Below are positions 29,901 through 40,685 of a stretch of 64,000 nucleotides of DNA, piece after piece. The position numbers and the translations under genes were made by a program. Source of the DNA: Flavobacterium sp. (GTDB lineage Bacteria; Bacteroidota; Bacteroidia; Flavobacteriales; Flavobacteriaceae); NCBI GenBank assembly GCA_016718345.1, contig JADKDN010000011.1, positions 1-64,000 of the forward strand, read 5' to 3'. A model generated the notes under the pieces. That model did no database searches, was not told the DNA's origin, and saw only the letters and a program-made list of their open reading frames with translations. Positions within the stretch are counted from its first letter, which is position 1. The number at the start of each line of letters is the position of its first letter.

Positions 29901-32748
29901 ACACAGTCCGGAATTTTTCCAGATAAAAATGTTGGCGGTCCTTATGTTATAACTCCAAACTTTAGCATAGGTGGAGCTCCATCTGTAAATTATAATTTAA
30001 TACAGCCTTTACTAGCTGATGCGAGTATTACGCCTAAAACTCTAACTATATCAGGAACAAGTCAAAATAAAGTTTATGACGGCACAACTATTGCAACGCT
30101 TAACGGTGGTGGTTTAGTAGGAGTTGTTTCTGGAGAAAGTGTTCTGTTAGATTTAATAGTAAACTATTATTCTCCTCTATCGGGAGACCCTATTAAAGAT
30201 GCAGGCGGGCCATATAACGTAATCTCTACAAGTACCATCGCTTCGGGAGATATTGGGACAGACATAAACAACTATACTTTACAACAACCCACATTGAGTC
30301 AAAGAAATATCACCAAAATACCTTTAACAATTACCGGAGCTACAACTGTGGATAAGGTATATGATCGAACTAGAAATGCAACTATTTCTAATGGTGTTTT
30401 AAATGGTGTGCTTTCAGGTGAAGATGTAACTGTAAATTTATCAGGACTTTTTTCTTCTGCTAATGCAGGAGGGCCATATGATATTACTTCTACTAGTACA
30501 TTGACAGGATTAGATGCTGGAAATTATACCTTAACTCAACCTCTATTAACCCCAAGAAGTATTTCAAAAATAACATTAACTATAACTGGTGCTTATTCTA
30601 CAGACAAAGTTTATGATGGTACTACTGATGTTAATGTAATTGGTGGTGTTTTAGAAGGAATCGTACCTGGTGACATTGTTACATTATCTCAATCAGGAAT
30701 TTATCCTACAAAAAATGTAGGAGGTCCTTATGATGTTGTTCCAAACTTTAGCATAAGTGGATCCGCTTCTATAAATTATATCCTAATGCAAGCTGATTTA
30801 GCCAAAGCTAGTATAACACCAAGGCCTCTTTCTATAGTAGGTAATACTCAAAATAAAATGTATGATGGAACAGATACAGCTACTTTAGTAGGAGGAAGTC
30901 TCTCTGGAGTTGTTTCAGGTGAAGATGTAGTTTTAAATTTAATAGTTAAATATTCGTCTAAAGATGCTGGAGGTCCTTATACTATTACATCAACCAGCAC
31001 TATTTCGGGAGCTGATTATGGCGACAACTATACTTTCACTCAGCCGACATTAACACCAAGAAGTATTACAAAAATACCTCTAACAATAACTGGGGTTATG
31101 GCTGAAAATAAAATATATGACGGTACTAGAACAGCTACACTAATATTAAACAACCCTACTCTTAATGGCACAATAGTTTCTGGTGAAACACTAACTTTAA
31201 ATTCAGCAAATGTTATCGGTACTTTTGATACCAAAGATGTGGGATTAAACAAAACTGTTACGGCATCTAACTTTATAATTGAAGGTCCATTCATAGCTAA
31301 CTATAGTGTTATCCAACCAAATACTACTGCTGATATTACAGCAAGAACTTTGACTATAACAGCAAATAATATTTCTAAATGCGCAGGTTCTTCTTATATC
31401 TTCTCTGGCACGGAATTTACTAGAGATTATATAGTCGCTGGAGATGTAATTGGTGTAACATTGACAAGTCTTGGCGCTGATATCTCAGCTACTGCAGGCT
31501 CCTATCAAATTGTTGCCTCTGATGCAGTTGGTACAGGAATTGAAAATTATGATATTAGCTATATTAATGGTAATTTATTAGTAAATAGTTTACCAAATGC
31601 TACAATATCGCAAAGCACAATAAAATGTCTTGATGATAATGCATCAATAACATTTACTGGATCAAATGGTGCACAAGGTACTTCTGGTGTTTGGTATAAA
31701 TTTTACTATAGAATTGATGATAATCCTACCGAATTATCTATAACTTCTGTAAAAGGTAGTAGTACCGCTTCGGTTTCAGTACCTACATCAACCATACGAA
31801 GCGTTTTATATACTTTAGTGAGAGTAGAAGATCTAAATACAGGTTGCTCTCAAACTCAAACAGGAACCTCAAATGTAACCATTGGTCTATGTACTTCAGT
31901 AATGTTAAATCAGTGCGGTTCAACAATATCTTCATTAGATGCTCCTTTGTATTGTAATGGTATTCCGTCAGCCACTGATTATCGCTTTAAGGTTACTAAA
32001 AACGGAGTAGATTATTTCTTTGATAATGACTCTAGGAATATGAGAGCTTTTCAATTAACGAATATACGGGAGTAGCGGAGCATGGTAAATCATACTCTGT
32101 AAGTGTATCTCTTTTCATCGGAGGACAGTGGTTGGCCTATGGGAATACATGTACAATTAATACACCTCCAGTAGTAGTTGTTAATACGACTCAAATTATG
32201 CTGAATCGATGTGGTACAACCTTGCCTACTTTAAATTCCACAATATATGCCAATGCTGTTGTAGGTACTACTCAATATCGCTTTGAGGTAACTGGTGGTT
32301 CATTTGGAGTTAGAACAGTTAATTCTCCAAATCGTTATTTCACCTTGTCACAATTGACACCAGGTGGAGGAGAATTTGGAACAACCTATTCTATACGAGT
32401 AGCTATAAACAATGGTGTTTGGCAAAGGGTATGGGCCTGCTTGTAATGTAAGCACTCCTGCAGCTCCAGCACCAAGAATGGCTGCCGAAGCTATCAATAC
32501 CAATGTATTTGATGAAAGCTTTCCCGAACCCATTTGCAAGACATTTCACTTTAGCCATTCAAAGCTCAAGTGATGATTTGGTACAAGTTCAAATTTATGA
32601 TATGATAGGAAGAGAACTTGAGGTTCAAAAAGCTACTGTATCAGAATTGAGTACGAAAGAGATCGGAACGAATTATCCATCTGGAGTGTACAACGTTGTT
32701 GTGAGCCAAGGCGATAAAGTGAAATCGGTTCGAATGATTAAACGATAA
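23949..32748 (+). CDS. Giant MBG/YDG-repeat T9SS surface adhesin (frameshifted near its 3' end)
   Basis: The main frame gives 2708 residues (to 32075); after shifts near 32070, 32425 and 32518 the protein continues to 32748 (~2,930 residues). Order: an unusually long N-region, then a signal-like stretch YFSMALVLLSLFFVNTSTAQ ending at residue ~86; two near-identical 181-residue modules (24218-25303); two MBG modules (TITANNVNKTYGATL); a Big/invasin-like module; parallel-beta-like Asn/Thr region (~26450-28400) with a GNGNGNGN linker; ten YDG modules (KVYDGT...; 28764-31350); an MBG-like module; and a type A T9SS sorting domain (FPNPFARHF, VQIYDMIGRELE, MIKR). Such proteins are surface adhesins or filament components; the ligand is unknown. 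Last shift sites are short G, T and C runs. Confidence 0.87.
24218..25303 (+). repeat. Tandem 543-bp duplication inside the adhesin gene
   Basis: Unit 1 (24218-24760) and unit 2 (24761-25303) align base for base with an offset of 543 (181 codons), both starting with GRWQMCGLSGSTGSV. Most differences are scattered point changes, so the duplication is fairly recent. Confidence 0.9.
26925..26948 (+). repeat. GGTAAT x4 microsatellite
   Basis: Four perfect GGTAAT units encode a Gly-Asn linker. Copy-number change would be in frame (two residues per unit). Confidence 0.8.
28764..31350 (+). repeat. Ten diverged YDG repeats in the adhesin gene
   Basis: Ten modules of ~75-95 residues, each opening with a variant of TKxYDGTTxAT and closing with NYTLTQPTLTPRSI or similar. 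Variants of the YDG core include YDG, FDN, YDR and YNG. Confidence 0.85.
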
Positions 32749-32767
32749 ATTTTGGTTTATTATTGAA

Positions 32768-32801
32768 AAAGCCTCTCCGTTAATTCGGGGAGGTTTTTTT
32801 A
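32768..32801 (+). terminator. Intrinsic terminator of the adhesin gene
   Basis: CCTCTCCG (32772-32779) pairs with CGGGGAGG (32786-32793, one G-U) around TTAATT, with A and T runs on the flanks. Confidence 0.85.
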
Positions 32802-33043
32802 TGTTCTAGTTATAGTAATTAATCTAACTATTCAAAACTTTTAATTGTTATCTATAACACTTGGCTCTTATCTTTAGAAGAACAATGATAAATAGGAATC
32901 ATTAAAATACTAAAGAATGTGCTATATTACCTTTACATTAACACAACATTGATGGATTTTGAAAAACAATAATTACTAAAAAAAAACAAATTTACTAACA
33001 AGAAAACACAAAAACCCTTTATTTAATTGGTATTTTCAAGAAC

Positions 33044-33055
33044 TACAACGTTGTA
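33044..33055. other. Perfect 12-bp palindrome in the gap before the S74 protein gene
   Basis: TACAACGTTGTA, in the 500-base AT-rich gap 32802-33303. It could be a regulator site; nothing further supports it. I see no gene and no RNA motif in the rest of this gap. Confidence 0.25.
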
Positions 33056-33303
33056 ATTTATGAATGTATGGTTTTTGTATACTTAATTTACTATTAAACA
33101 AAATTTAAAATTCATAAGTTTGATATTGAGTAAAACTAAATTTTAAAAAATATGTTTAAATTTAGTATTCTAGTCTTAAACAATTTTTGAATATGAATAA
33201 GTTAACAAATTTTATATTAAGCAAATTTGAATTACGAAGATAAAACACCTAATAGATTTTGTAAGAAGATTAATTATTGACCTTAGAACATCTTAAAATA
33301 AAA

Positions 33304-35139
33304 ATGATGAAAACAAAAATATACATACTAATCACTTTACTAATTCTTCTTTCAGCCATTAGAACAAGTGCCCAAATTGGTATTGGAACAACAAATCCAT
33401 TTGGAGCCTTAGATGTAACTTCTAGTTCAGATGGACTATTAATACCAAGAGTAGCTTTAACATCAACTGCAACGGTACTACCTGTATTAACTGGAACTAC
33501 TTCTGAACTTGTTTATAATACGGCAACAGTAAATGATGTTACTCCAGGATTTTATTATTTAAGTACGAATACTGGCCCATGGGTAAAGCTAGGTGGAGCA
33601 TCAGGTTGGCTTACAACAGGAAATACAGATATTGTAGATGGAACAAATTATTTAGGCACTGCAGCGCTAACAAATGTTGACGTAGCCTTCAGAAGAAATA
33701 ACCTTCCAGCAGGTAAAATTGGAAGTACAAGTACTTCTTTTGGTGTAGGTGTACTATCCTTGGGTGCAGCAACAAATAGTACAGCCTTTGGGACTAATGC
33801 ACTAACATCGAATACTACAGGAACCGATAATGTAGCTGTAGGTAATGGCTCATTAGCTACCAATATTACCGGAACTTATAACACTGCCATAGGTACAAAT
33901 GCGTTGGCTGCCAACACTGCTAATGGAAACACAGCAGTAGGTTTTACTGCCTTGGCAACAAATACAGGAGGAGATAATACAGCAGTGGGATATCAAACTT
34001 TAAAATCAAATACAACAGGAATACAAAACACAGCGGTTGGCACTAATGCATTGCAACAAAAAACAACAGGTTCTGCAAATACAGCGATTGGACATGGTGC
34101 GTTAAATGGATCTGGAACATTTGATAATGTTACTGCGCTTGGATTTCAAGCAGGATTAAATAATACAGCATCTAATAATACTTTATTAGGATTTCAAGCT
34201 GGAAATGCAGTACAAGCAGAACGTGTGGTTGCAGTTGGTTTTCAAGCAGGAGCTGTTTTAAGAGCTCCATACACAATAGCAATTGGTGCAAATGCATTTG
34301 ATGGTAATTTAGATCCTGCCTCTCAATATTCTATTGCTATTGGTACAGATGCAATGGGAAATAGCACTGGCGTAGCTGCACACAACGTTGCTATAGGCTG
34401 GCAAGCCTTACTAGGAACTACAGCTAGTAACAATGTAGCAATAGGAACACAAGCTTGCGGACAAGTAGGTGCTGGGATTGACAATGTTGCCGTTGGTTAT
34501 AATGCAATGGCTCAAGGTAATTCCCAACAAAATATAGCTATTGGTAGAGATGCTTTAATGCAGTCTCCTGGAAATGGTAATGTTGCTGTGGGTCACGAGG
34601 CGGGTAAAACCACACCTGGCACTAGTAATGTTTTTATTGGATATCAGTACGGAGGGCCCCACCAAACTATCTATTGGATATCAAGCAAATTCTATTGCTG
34701 ATAATCAAGTAACTTTAGGTAATGGGGCAATAACAACTTTAAGATGCGGCGCAACAACAATTACAGCAATATCTGATAGAAGAGACAAAGCGAACATTAA
34801 AAAATTATCCGAAGGTATTGATTTTATTAAAAAATTGAAACCAGTAACTTTCACTTGGAATACTAGAGATAAATTAAAAGTGGGTATTAAAGCAGCAGGG
34901 TTTATAGCACAAGATTTATTGAATTACAAAATAATTCTTCCATTGGTGAGAATTTAGATTTAGTAGATGATGAAAATCCTGAAAGATATGAGGCTAGATA
35001 TGGTAACTTACTTCCTGTTATGATTAGTGGTATGCAAGAACAACAAGAACTTATAGAAAAGCTACAAAAAGCCAACGAAGAACTCCTAAAAATGAATGAA
35101 AAAATACTTAAACGTTTGGAAAAATTAGAAAAAAAATAA
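33304..35139 (+). CDS. Fibre-like surface protein with head repeats and S74 chaperone domain (frameshifted)
   Basis: About 612 residues after repair. Signal peptide MMKTKIYILITLLILLSA...SAQ, then IGIGTTNPFGALDVTSS, common at the start of flavobacterial tail-fibre-like proteins. Residues ~130-460 are many 14-15-residue head-type repeats (NTAVGTNAL, NVAIGTQA). The C-terminal part holds the intramolecular chaperone of endosialidase type (SDRRDKANIKKL, KPVTFTWN, GFIAQDLL) and ends in a coiled coil (QEQQELIEKLQKANEEL). Breaks: ~34662 (GGGCCCC, one extra base) and ~34918 (one G short, giving DLLELQNN). Such proteins trimerise and may cleave themselves. The start is the double ATG at 33304/33307; the TTG at 33277 precedes the signal peptide. 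Confidence 0.85.
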
Positions 35140-35172
35140 GAGCGAAACTTTTAAAAAAAAGAACGCTCTTAT
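35136..35172. terminator. Bidirectional hairpin terminator
   Basis: ATAAGAGCG (35136-35144) pairs with CGCTCTTAT (35164-35172) around an A-rich loop, between convergent genes. Confidence 0.65.
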
Positions 35173-35191
35173 CCAACCTAAACAAACAAAT

Positions 35192-36509
35192 CTAACTATT
35201 TAATCTATAAATCATATAATTCTGAGTTGTAACTCGAGCTTTTAAATCATGCATTAAGTTATACAATCCAAAAAAAGTTCGGTTTATGTATAAAAAATGT
35301 TTAGATCCCCTATTCCCATTCATTTTTCTTAATTGTGTGTCTTTTGTAAACTCTTCTCCCATAGTTGCAATGGCTCCAAAAAAATCTTCATCCGAAAAAT
35401 CGAAATGGTCTACATGAAAGGGTCTAGTAAATAAGCTCAATAACTTGTGAAATAATGCTGTAAAATACTCAATTTCTGTTTTTGAATCATCTTCACGTAA
35501 AATTTCAAGTTGAAACAATTTCTTTTTAAATAATTTAGGGTCATTGAGATACTTCGGATTTGCCAACTCAAAATAAGGGATATAAAAATCTTCAGGAACT
35601 TTCTTAATACAACCAAAATCAATAGGCATCAGATTCGCATCTTTGTCTACCAAAAAATTACCTGGATGCGGATCTGCATGAACTTGTCTTAACTCATGCA
35701 TTTGGAACATATAAAAAATCCCATAACGCTTGCCCTAATTTATCCCCTTTTTCTCTATTTATGTTATGTGATGTAAACTCTGACAGATGCTCTCCCTCCA
35801 TCCAATCCATTGTTAATATTTTTTCTGATGAAAGCTCAGAATAATACTTTGGGAACTTTAAATTTGATATATGCTTACAAGCATTAGCCATTTCAATACT
35901 TTGCTGCAGTTCTAAAACATAGTTTGTTTCTTCAAGTAATTTATGCTCAACTTCAATAAAATATTTTTCTGAATCTTTCCCTTTTAAATTAAACATTCGT
36001 GAGGCAAAAGGTTTGACTAAAGCCAAATCAGAACTAATACTATCCGCCACACCCGGATATTGAATTTTGACTGCTAACTTTTTTCCGTCTTTGGTAGCTA
36101 TATGTACTTGCCCAATACTAGCTGCATTTACAGAATCTGGTGTAAAAGTGTCAAATATTTCTTCAGGATATTTTCCTAAATATTTTTTGAATGTTTTTCT
36201 AACTAAAGGTGCTGACAATGGTGGTACAGAAAATTGTGATAAAGAAAATTTATCCACATATGCTTGAGGCATAATACTCTTATCCATGCTAAGCATTTGG
36301 GCTACTTTCAGGGCACTCCCTTTCAAATTTTGCAGGCCATCATAAATATCTTCGGCGTTGTTTTCGTTTAATTTATCTCTTGACAAATTGGGATTCACTA
36401 TTTTCTCCCCATAATAAGCCATATAATTTCCACCAACTTTGAAACCTGTTTTGACCAATTGACTCGCTCGCTCAATCTTTCCCGTTGGTATTTTATCTAA
36501 TGTTTTCAT
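35192..36509 (-). CDS. ABC1/UbiB (ADCK)-family atypical kinase (frameshifted)
   Basis: About 439 residues after joining two frames at ~35702 (T run in GGGATTTTTTATATG). The atypical protein-kinase-like fold is clear: N-terminal LKGSALKVAQMLS (the KxGQ-like segment, here KVAQ), Ala-rich loop NAASIGQVH, the Lys of LAVKIQYPG, E of EETNYVLE, the catalytic loop HADPHPGNF, and metal-binding IDFGCIKK. Related proteins act in quinone or lipid metabolism, mostly through ATPase activity. The gene follows a TetR-type regulator by 21 bases, so it is probably in one operon under it. Confidence 0.88.
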
Positions 36510-36530
36510 TTTCTAGAGATGTAGATTGTA

Positions 36531-37206
36531 TTACATTTTACGTTCATTCCATAAAAATTTACCTAAATCAAATAAACTTTCCAATGGTTTAGTATTCAAC
36601 AAGTCTACAACTGTATTAACTGATTTTTCTATGACTACATCTGTTTTTTCAAATGATCTTGAAGTGTCTTCAATCCAGAATTTCAAAATAAAAAGAAACT
36701 GAATCCATGCGCCTTCAGCGAAAATGGGTTTAGTTATCTTTTCTATTTTTAGACTACTTTCATGAGCACTTTCAGCTATAATGTCGTTTATAAAAGATTT
36801 GAATTCATTTCTAAACTGCTTTAAATCAATCAAATTTTTCAAACCAGACTGATTTTCTTTTAAAGAATATAAAACATAGCTCCTATTCAGTGTCAATATT
36901 TCAAAAAAGAGTAAAATACAAAGTCAACAATTTATTCTTATCAGAATAAGAACTGTAGTCTTCTTGTTTTTGGATAGTTGCAACAGCATTCTCAAAAAAC
37001 TTAGTCCAAATAATTTGCTTTAACGAGTCGAATGAGCCAAAAAAAGAATAAAAATCGACTTCATCAATAGCATTTTCTTTACAAAAAAGATAGACATTCT
37101 TTGGAACTTGATGTTGTGTTAAAACTGAATTCATGTACAACTCAATGATTCTATCATCATCTAAACTTCTTTTTTTTGTAGTTGTTGCCTTTTTTGTAGT
37201 TGCCAT
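36531..37206 (-). CDS. TetR-type transcriptional regulator (frameshifted)
   Basis: About 224 residues after joining frames at ~36903 (T run: TLYFTLF / FEILTLNRSYVLYSL). Residues ~15-70 are a diverged TetR-like helix-turn-helix region (RIIELYMNSVLTQHQVPKNVYLFCKE, VDFYSFFGSFDSLKQIIW); the rest is a helical ligand domain with FAEGAWIQFLFILKFW. The N-terminus is a Lys/Thr-rich tail (ATTKKATTTKKRS). It lies directly before the ABC1 kinase and probably regulates this pair. Confidence 0.75.
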
Positions 37207-37310
37207 GACTTTACTTATTTAATTATGCTGTAAAGATACAATATGTTTAATTATTTGTAAAAAAGTTTAAACAAAATTTATGTTAAATTTTATATTTAAG
37301 CATAAAAGAA

Positions 37311-37332
37311 GCTGTTCCAATGATGGAACAGC
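37311..37332 (-). terminator. Hairpin after the OmpA-family gene
   Basis: GCTGTTCCA pairs with TGGAACAGC around ATGA, followed on the minus strand by CTTCTTTTATG; it lies 23 bases past the stop. Confidence 0.75.
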
Positions 37333-37354
37333 CTTTAAAATATAAGAAGAAAGA

Positions 37355-38044
37355 CTATTTTCCGTCTTTAGCTTCTTGAATCATTTTATCATTTGCAGTG
37401 ATAGCAAATTCCACACGTCTATTTTTACTTCTTCCTTCAGGAGTATCATTTGATGCTATTGGGTCAGCAATCCCTAGACCTGTAACTGAAAATCTACTAG
37501 CAACAAGACCTTTATTTGCTAAATAATTTTTAACAGATGCTGCTCTTTCTCCAGACAATTTTAAATTGTATTCTGCGGAACCAGTACTATCTGTATAACC
37601 ATAAATAACAATATTAGTATCAGGGTATTCATTAAAAACCTTCACTAACTTGTCAAGATTTGCCTTAGCAGCAGCAGTTAAAGTAGATTTATTAGTGTCA
37701 AAACGAACAGCATTTTCATTTAAAACTAATTTAATTCCTTCACCCACACGTTCAACTTCTGCTCCCGGAAGCGCATTATCAATTTCTCTAGCTTGTTTAT
37801 CCATTTTGTGACCAATAACTCCTCCAGCAACTCCTCCTACAACTCCTCCTAGAACAGCACCCATAGCCCCATTTCCGCCTTTGCCAAGATTATTTCCAAG
37901 AATTCCACCTATAACTGCACCACCAACTGCTCCTATTCCAGCACCTCGTTGCGCATTATTTGTATTCTTTATTGATTCACAACTCGTAAATATAGAACCA
38001 ATTGTAAAAACAAAAACCAACACTGATATTGTAATCTTTTTCAT
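37355..38044 (-). CDS. OmpA-family lipoprotein with glycine-zipper domain
   Basis: 229 residues. Lipoprotein signal with lipobox Cys22 (IFTSC). Residues ~33-85 form a glycine zipper (GAGIGAVGGAVIGGILG...), residues ~105-225 an OmpA peptidoglycan-binding domain (FDTNKSTLTAAAKANLDKL, VIYGYTDSTGSAEYNLKLS, RRVEFAI). Links the outer membrane to peptidoglycan. The upstream lipocalin gene ends nine bases before it, so the pair is an operon. Confidence 0.92.
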   Translation of the reverse strand: MKKITISVLVFVFTIGSIFTSCESIKNTNNAQRGAGIGAVGGAVIGGILGNNLGKGGNGAMGAVLGGVVGGVAGGVIGHKMDKQAREIDNALPGAEVERVGEGIKLVLNENAVRFDTNKSTLTAAAKANLDKLVKVFNEYPDTNIVIYGYTDSTGSAEYNLKLSGERAASVKNYLANKGLVASRFSVTGLGIADPIASNDTPEGRSKNRRVEFAITANDKMIQEAKDGK

Positions 38045-38053
38045 AATTTATTT

Positions 38054-38533
38054 TTATTTGTTAATTCTTTTAAATTCATAAACAACATCGGTAATTTTTC
38101 CACCAACATTAATTTTATCAATTAATTGAAAAGAGTCTTGTGTTTGTGTAGAGAGATATAAGACGTAACCATCTCTAACCTTTTTAGCTTTTTCGCCAGC
38201 CGATAAGACTTTTAAAACAAACTGACCTTCTTTATTTACAAACCACTTAATTGGCGAGCTAAAAGAGGGACATCCTGACTTTGTTAATTCCATTTGTCCC
38301 GAATCATTATTAGAAATAAATTTCCAATTACTTCCTTCAAAACATTTAGAATCTGCAATATCAAAGGAGTTCACTTTAATGTATTCAGAACCAGGATAAC
38401 TCACAGAGGCTAGTGTCCAATTTCCTTTGATAGCTACTTGGGATTTAGAATCTACCTTTGTCGAAGTGACCGATTTTGACTTACAAGAAAAAATTAAAAG
38501 CGAAAATAGGCTCATTAAAATAATCTTTTTCAT
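38054..38533 (-). CDS. Lipocalin-like lipoprotein
   Basis: 159 residues, lipoprotein signal with Cys17 (LLIFSC). The mature part has a lipocalin-like start (IKGNWTLASVSYPG) followed by alternating beta-strands (SNWKFISNNDSGQMEL, FVLKVLS, GYVLYL). It probably sits in the periplasmic face of a membrane; its ligand is unknown. First gene of a two-gene operon with the OmpA lipoprotein. Confidence 0.82.
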   Translation of the reverse strand: MKKIILMSLFSLLIFSCKSKSVTSTKVDSKSQVAIKGNWTLASVSYPGSEYIKVNSFDIADSKCFEGSNWKFISNNDSGQMELTKSGCPSFSSPIKWFVNKEGQFVLKVLSAGEKAKKVRDGYVLYLSTQTQDSFQLIDKINVGGKITDVVYEFKRINK

Positions 38534-38560
38534 TTGTTTAAAATTTACGATTAATTAGCG

Positions 38561-38568
38561 CAAAGATA
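38561..38568 (-). promoter_or_regulatory. -7 promoter box for the lipocalin-OmpA operon
   Basis: Minus strand TATCTTTG (TAnnTTTG), 27 bases before the ATG at 38533. Confidence 0.6.
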
Positions 38569-38729
38569 CAATGGTTTTTTAAATGATATTTACATTATGC
38601 ATCATAATTATTGTAGAATTATTACTACGTCAATTTGTCATAAATCGTGTGTTTGGTCTCAGTTTTGCTTAGTGAAAAATCAAATTGTTTAACCCGACTA
38701 CCTATTTGGTAGGCTTAAAAAATATAATT

Positions 38730-40615
38730 ATGACAACAGGAAAAATTAATGTTTCGGTAGAAAACATCTTTCCCTTAATCAAAAAGTTTTTATATAGCGA
38801 TCACGAAATATTTTTGCGTGAGTTAATTTCGAATGGAACTGATGCTACACTAAAATTAAAACACCTTACAAGCATTGGCGAAGCTAAAGTTGAATATGGT
38901 AATCCCATAATTGAAGTAAAAATTGATAAAGAAGGAAAGAAGCTTCATATCATAGACCAAGGAATTGGAATGACGTCTGACGAGGTGGAAAAATACATTA
39001 ACCAACTTGCCTTTTCTGGTGCCGAAGAATTTTTAGAAAAATATAAAGATTCTGCCAAAGATTCAGGTATTATTGGTCATTTTGGTCTCGGATTTTATTC
39101 TGCATTTATGGTCGCATCCAAAGTAGAGATTATTACCAAATCGTTCAAAGACGAACCAGCAGCACATTGGACATGTGATGGAAGTCCAGAATTTTCATTA
39201 GAAGCAGCTGATAAAACCGATAGAGGAACTGAAATTATTTTACATATTGCTGAAGATTCTTTAGAATTTTTGGAAGAATTTAAAATAAGAGAGTTACTCA
39301 ATAGGTACAACAAATTTATGCCTATTCCAATTAAATTTGGAACTAAAAAACAAACTCTTCCTAAAGCCGAAGATGCCCCTGAAGATGCAAAAGCAGAAGA
39401 AATAGAGGTAGATAACATCATTAACAACACCAATCCTGCTTGGACTAAACAACCAACTGAATTAACAGATGAAGACTATAAAAATTTCTATCATGAATTG
39501 TATCCAATGCAATTTGAAGAGCCTTTGTTTAACATTCATCTTAATGTTGATTATCCGTTTAACCTAACAGGTATTTTATATTTCCCAAAATTAGGTGCTG
39601 ATATTCAAATCCAAAAAGATAAAATTCAACTCTACCAAAATCAGGTTTTTGTAACCGATAATGTAGAAGGTATTGTTCCTGAATTTTTAATCATGTTAAA
39701 AGGAGCTATTGACTCTCCTGATATTCCATTGAATGTTTCTCGTTCAAGTTTACAATCAGATGGTGCTGTAAAAAAATATCAAACTACATTACCCGCAAAG
39801 TAGCCGATAAATTAAAATCACTATTTACAGAAAATCGTGAAGATTTTGAGAAAAAATGGAATGATATAAAAATCGTTTTAGAGTACGGAATGCTCTCTGA
39901 AGATAAATTTTATGAAAAAGCGGGTGCTTTCGTTTTATATCCAACGGTTGATGACAAGTATTACACTTTAGAAGAATTAAAAGAAAATCGAAAAGAAAAA
40001 CAAACTGACAAAGACGGGAAATTAGTTGTCCTATATGCTGGAAATAAAGAAGCTCAACATTCTTACATAGAAATTGCCAAGGAAAAAGGATATGAAGTTC
40101 TTTTATTAGATTCCCCTATTATTTCTCATTTAATTCAAAAATTAGAAAGTGATAATAAGGATTTAACCTTCGTTCGAGTAGATTCTGACCACATCGATAA
40201 TTTAATCAAAAAAGAAGAAAATGCTATTTCTAAATTATCTGACGAGGAAAAAGAGAGCTTAAAAACGGTCTTAGAAACCATCGTTCCAAAACAAACATAT
40301 TCTGTTCAACTTGAAGCTCTAGATAGCAATGCATCGCCATTCATTATCACTCAACCTGAATTTTTGAGACGAATGAAAGAAATGAGTCAATCTGGCGGTG
40401 GCGGAATGTTTGGAATGGGTAATATGCCAGAAATGTATAATTTAGTAGTAAATACTAATTCTGATTTAGCCACGACTATCTTAGCTACTGAAGACAAATC
40501 TGCTCAGGAAAGTCTAGTAAAACAAGCACTTGATTTAGCCAAATTATCACAAAATTTACTAAAAGGAGAAGCATTGACAGCTTTTGTAAAAAGAAGTTTC
40601 GAAATGATAAAATAA
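38730..40615 (+). CDS. htpG: Chaperone protein HtpG (Hsp90), frameshifted
   Basis: ATP-dependent chaperone. About 628 residues after joining two frames near 39785: the family sequence KYQNYITRKVADKL needs one more A in TATCAAACTAC. ATP-site motifs: ELISNGTDATLK, IDQGIGMTSDEV, and GHFGLGFYSAFMV. The middle domain has NVSRSSLQSD; the C-terminal dimer domain ends at 40615. The frame is open from 38685, but the ATG at 38730 (MTTGKINVSVEN) is the family start. No heat-shock operator was seen upstream. Confidence 0.95.
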
Positions 40616-40635
40616 TTCTCTTTCATGAGTAAAAG

Positions 40636-40669
40636 AAAAAACCTGTAAGGAATCTTACAGGTTTTTTTA
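40636..40669. terminator. Bidirectional terminator after htpG
   Basis: AAAAAACCTGTAAG pairs with CTTACAGGTTTTTT around GAAT; serves htpG and the convergent surface-protein gene. Confidence 0.92.
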
Positions 40670-40685
40670 CATTTTCTTCCTTTCT

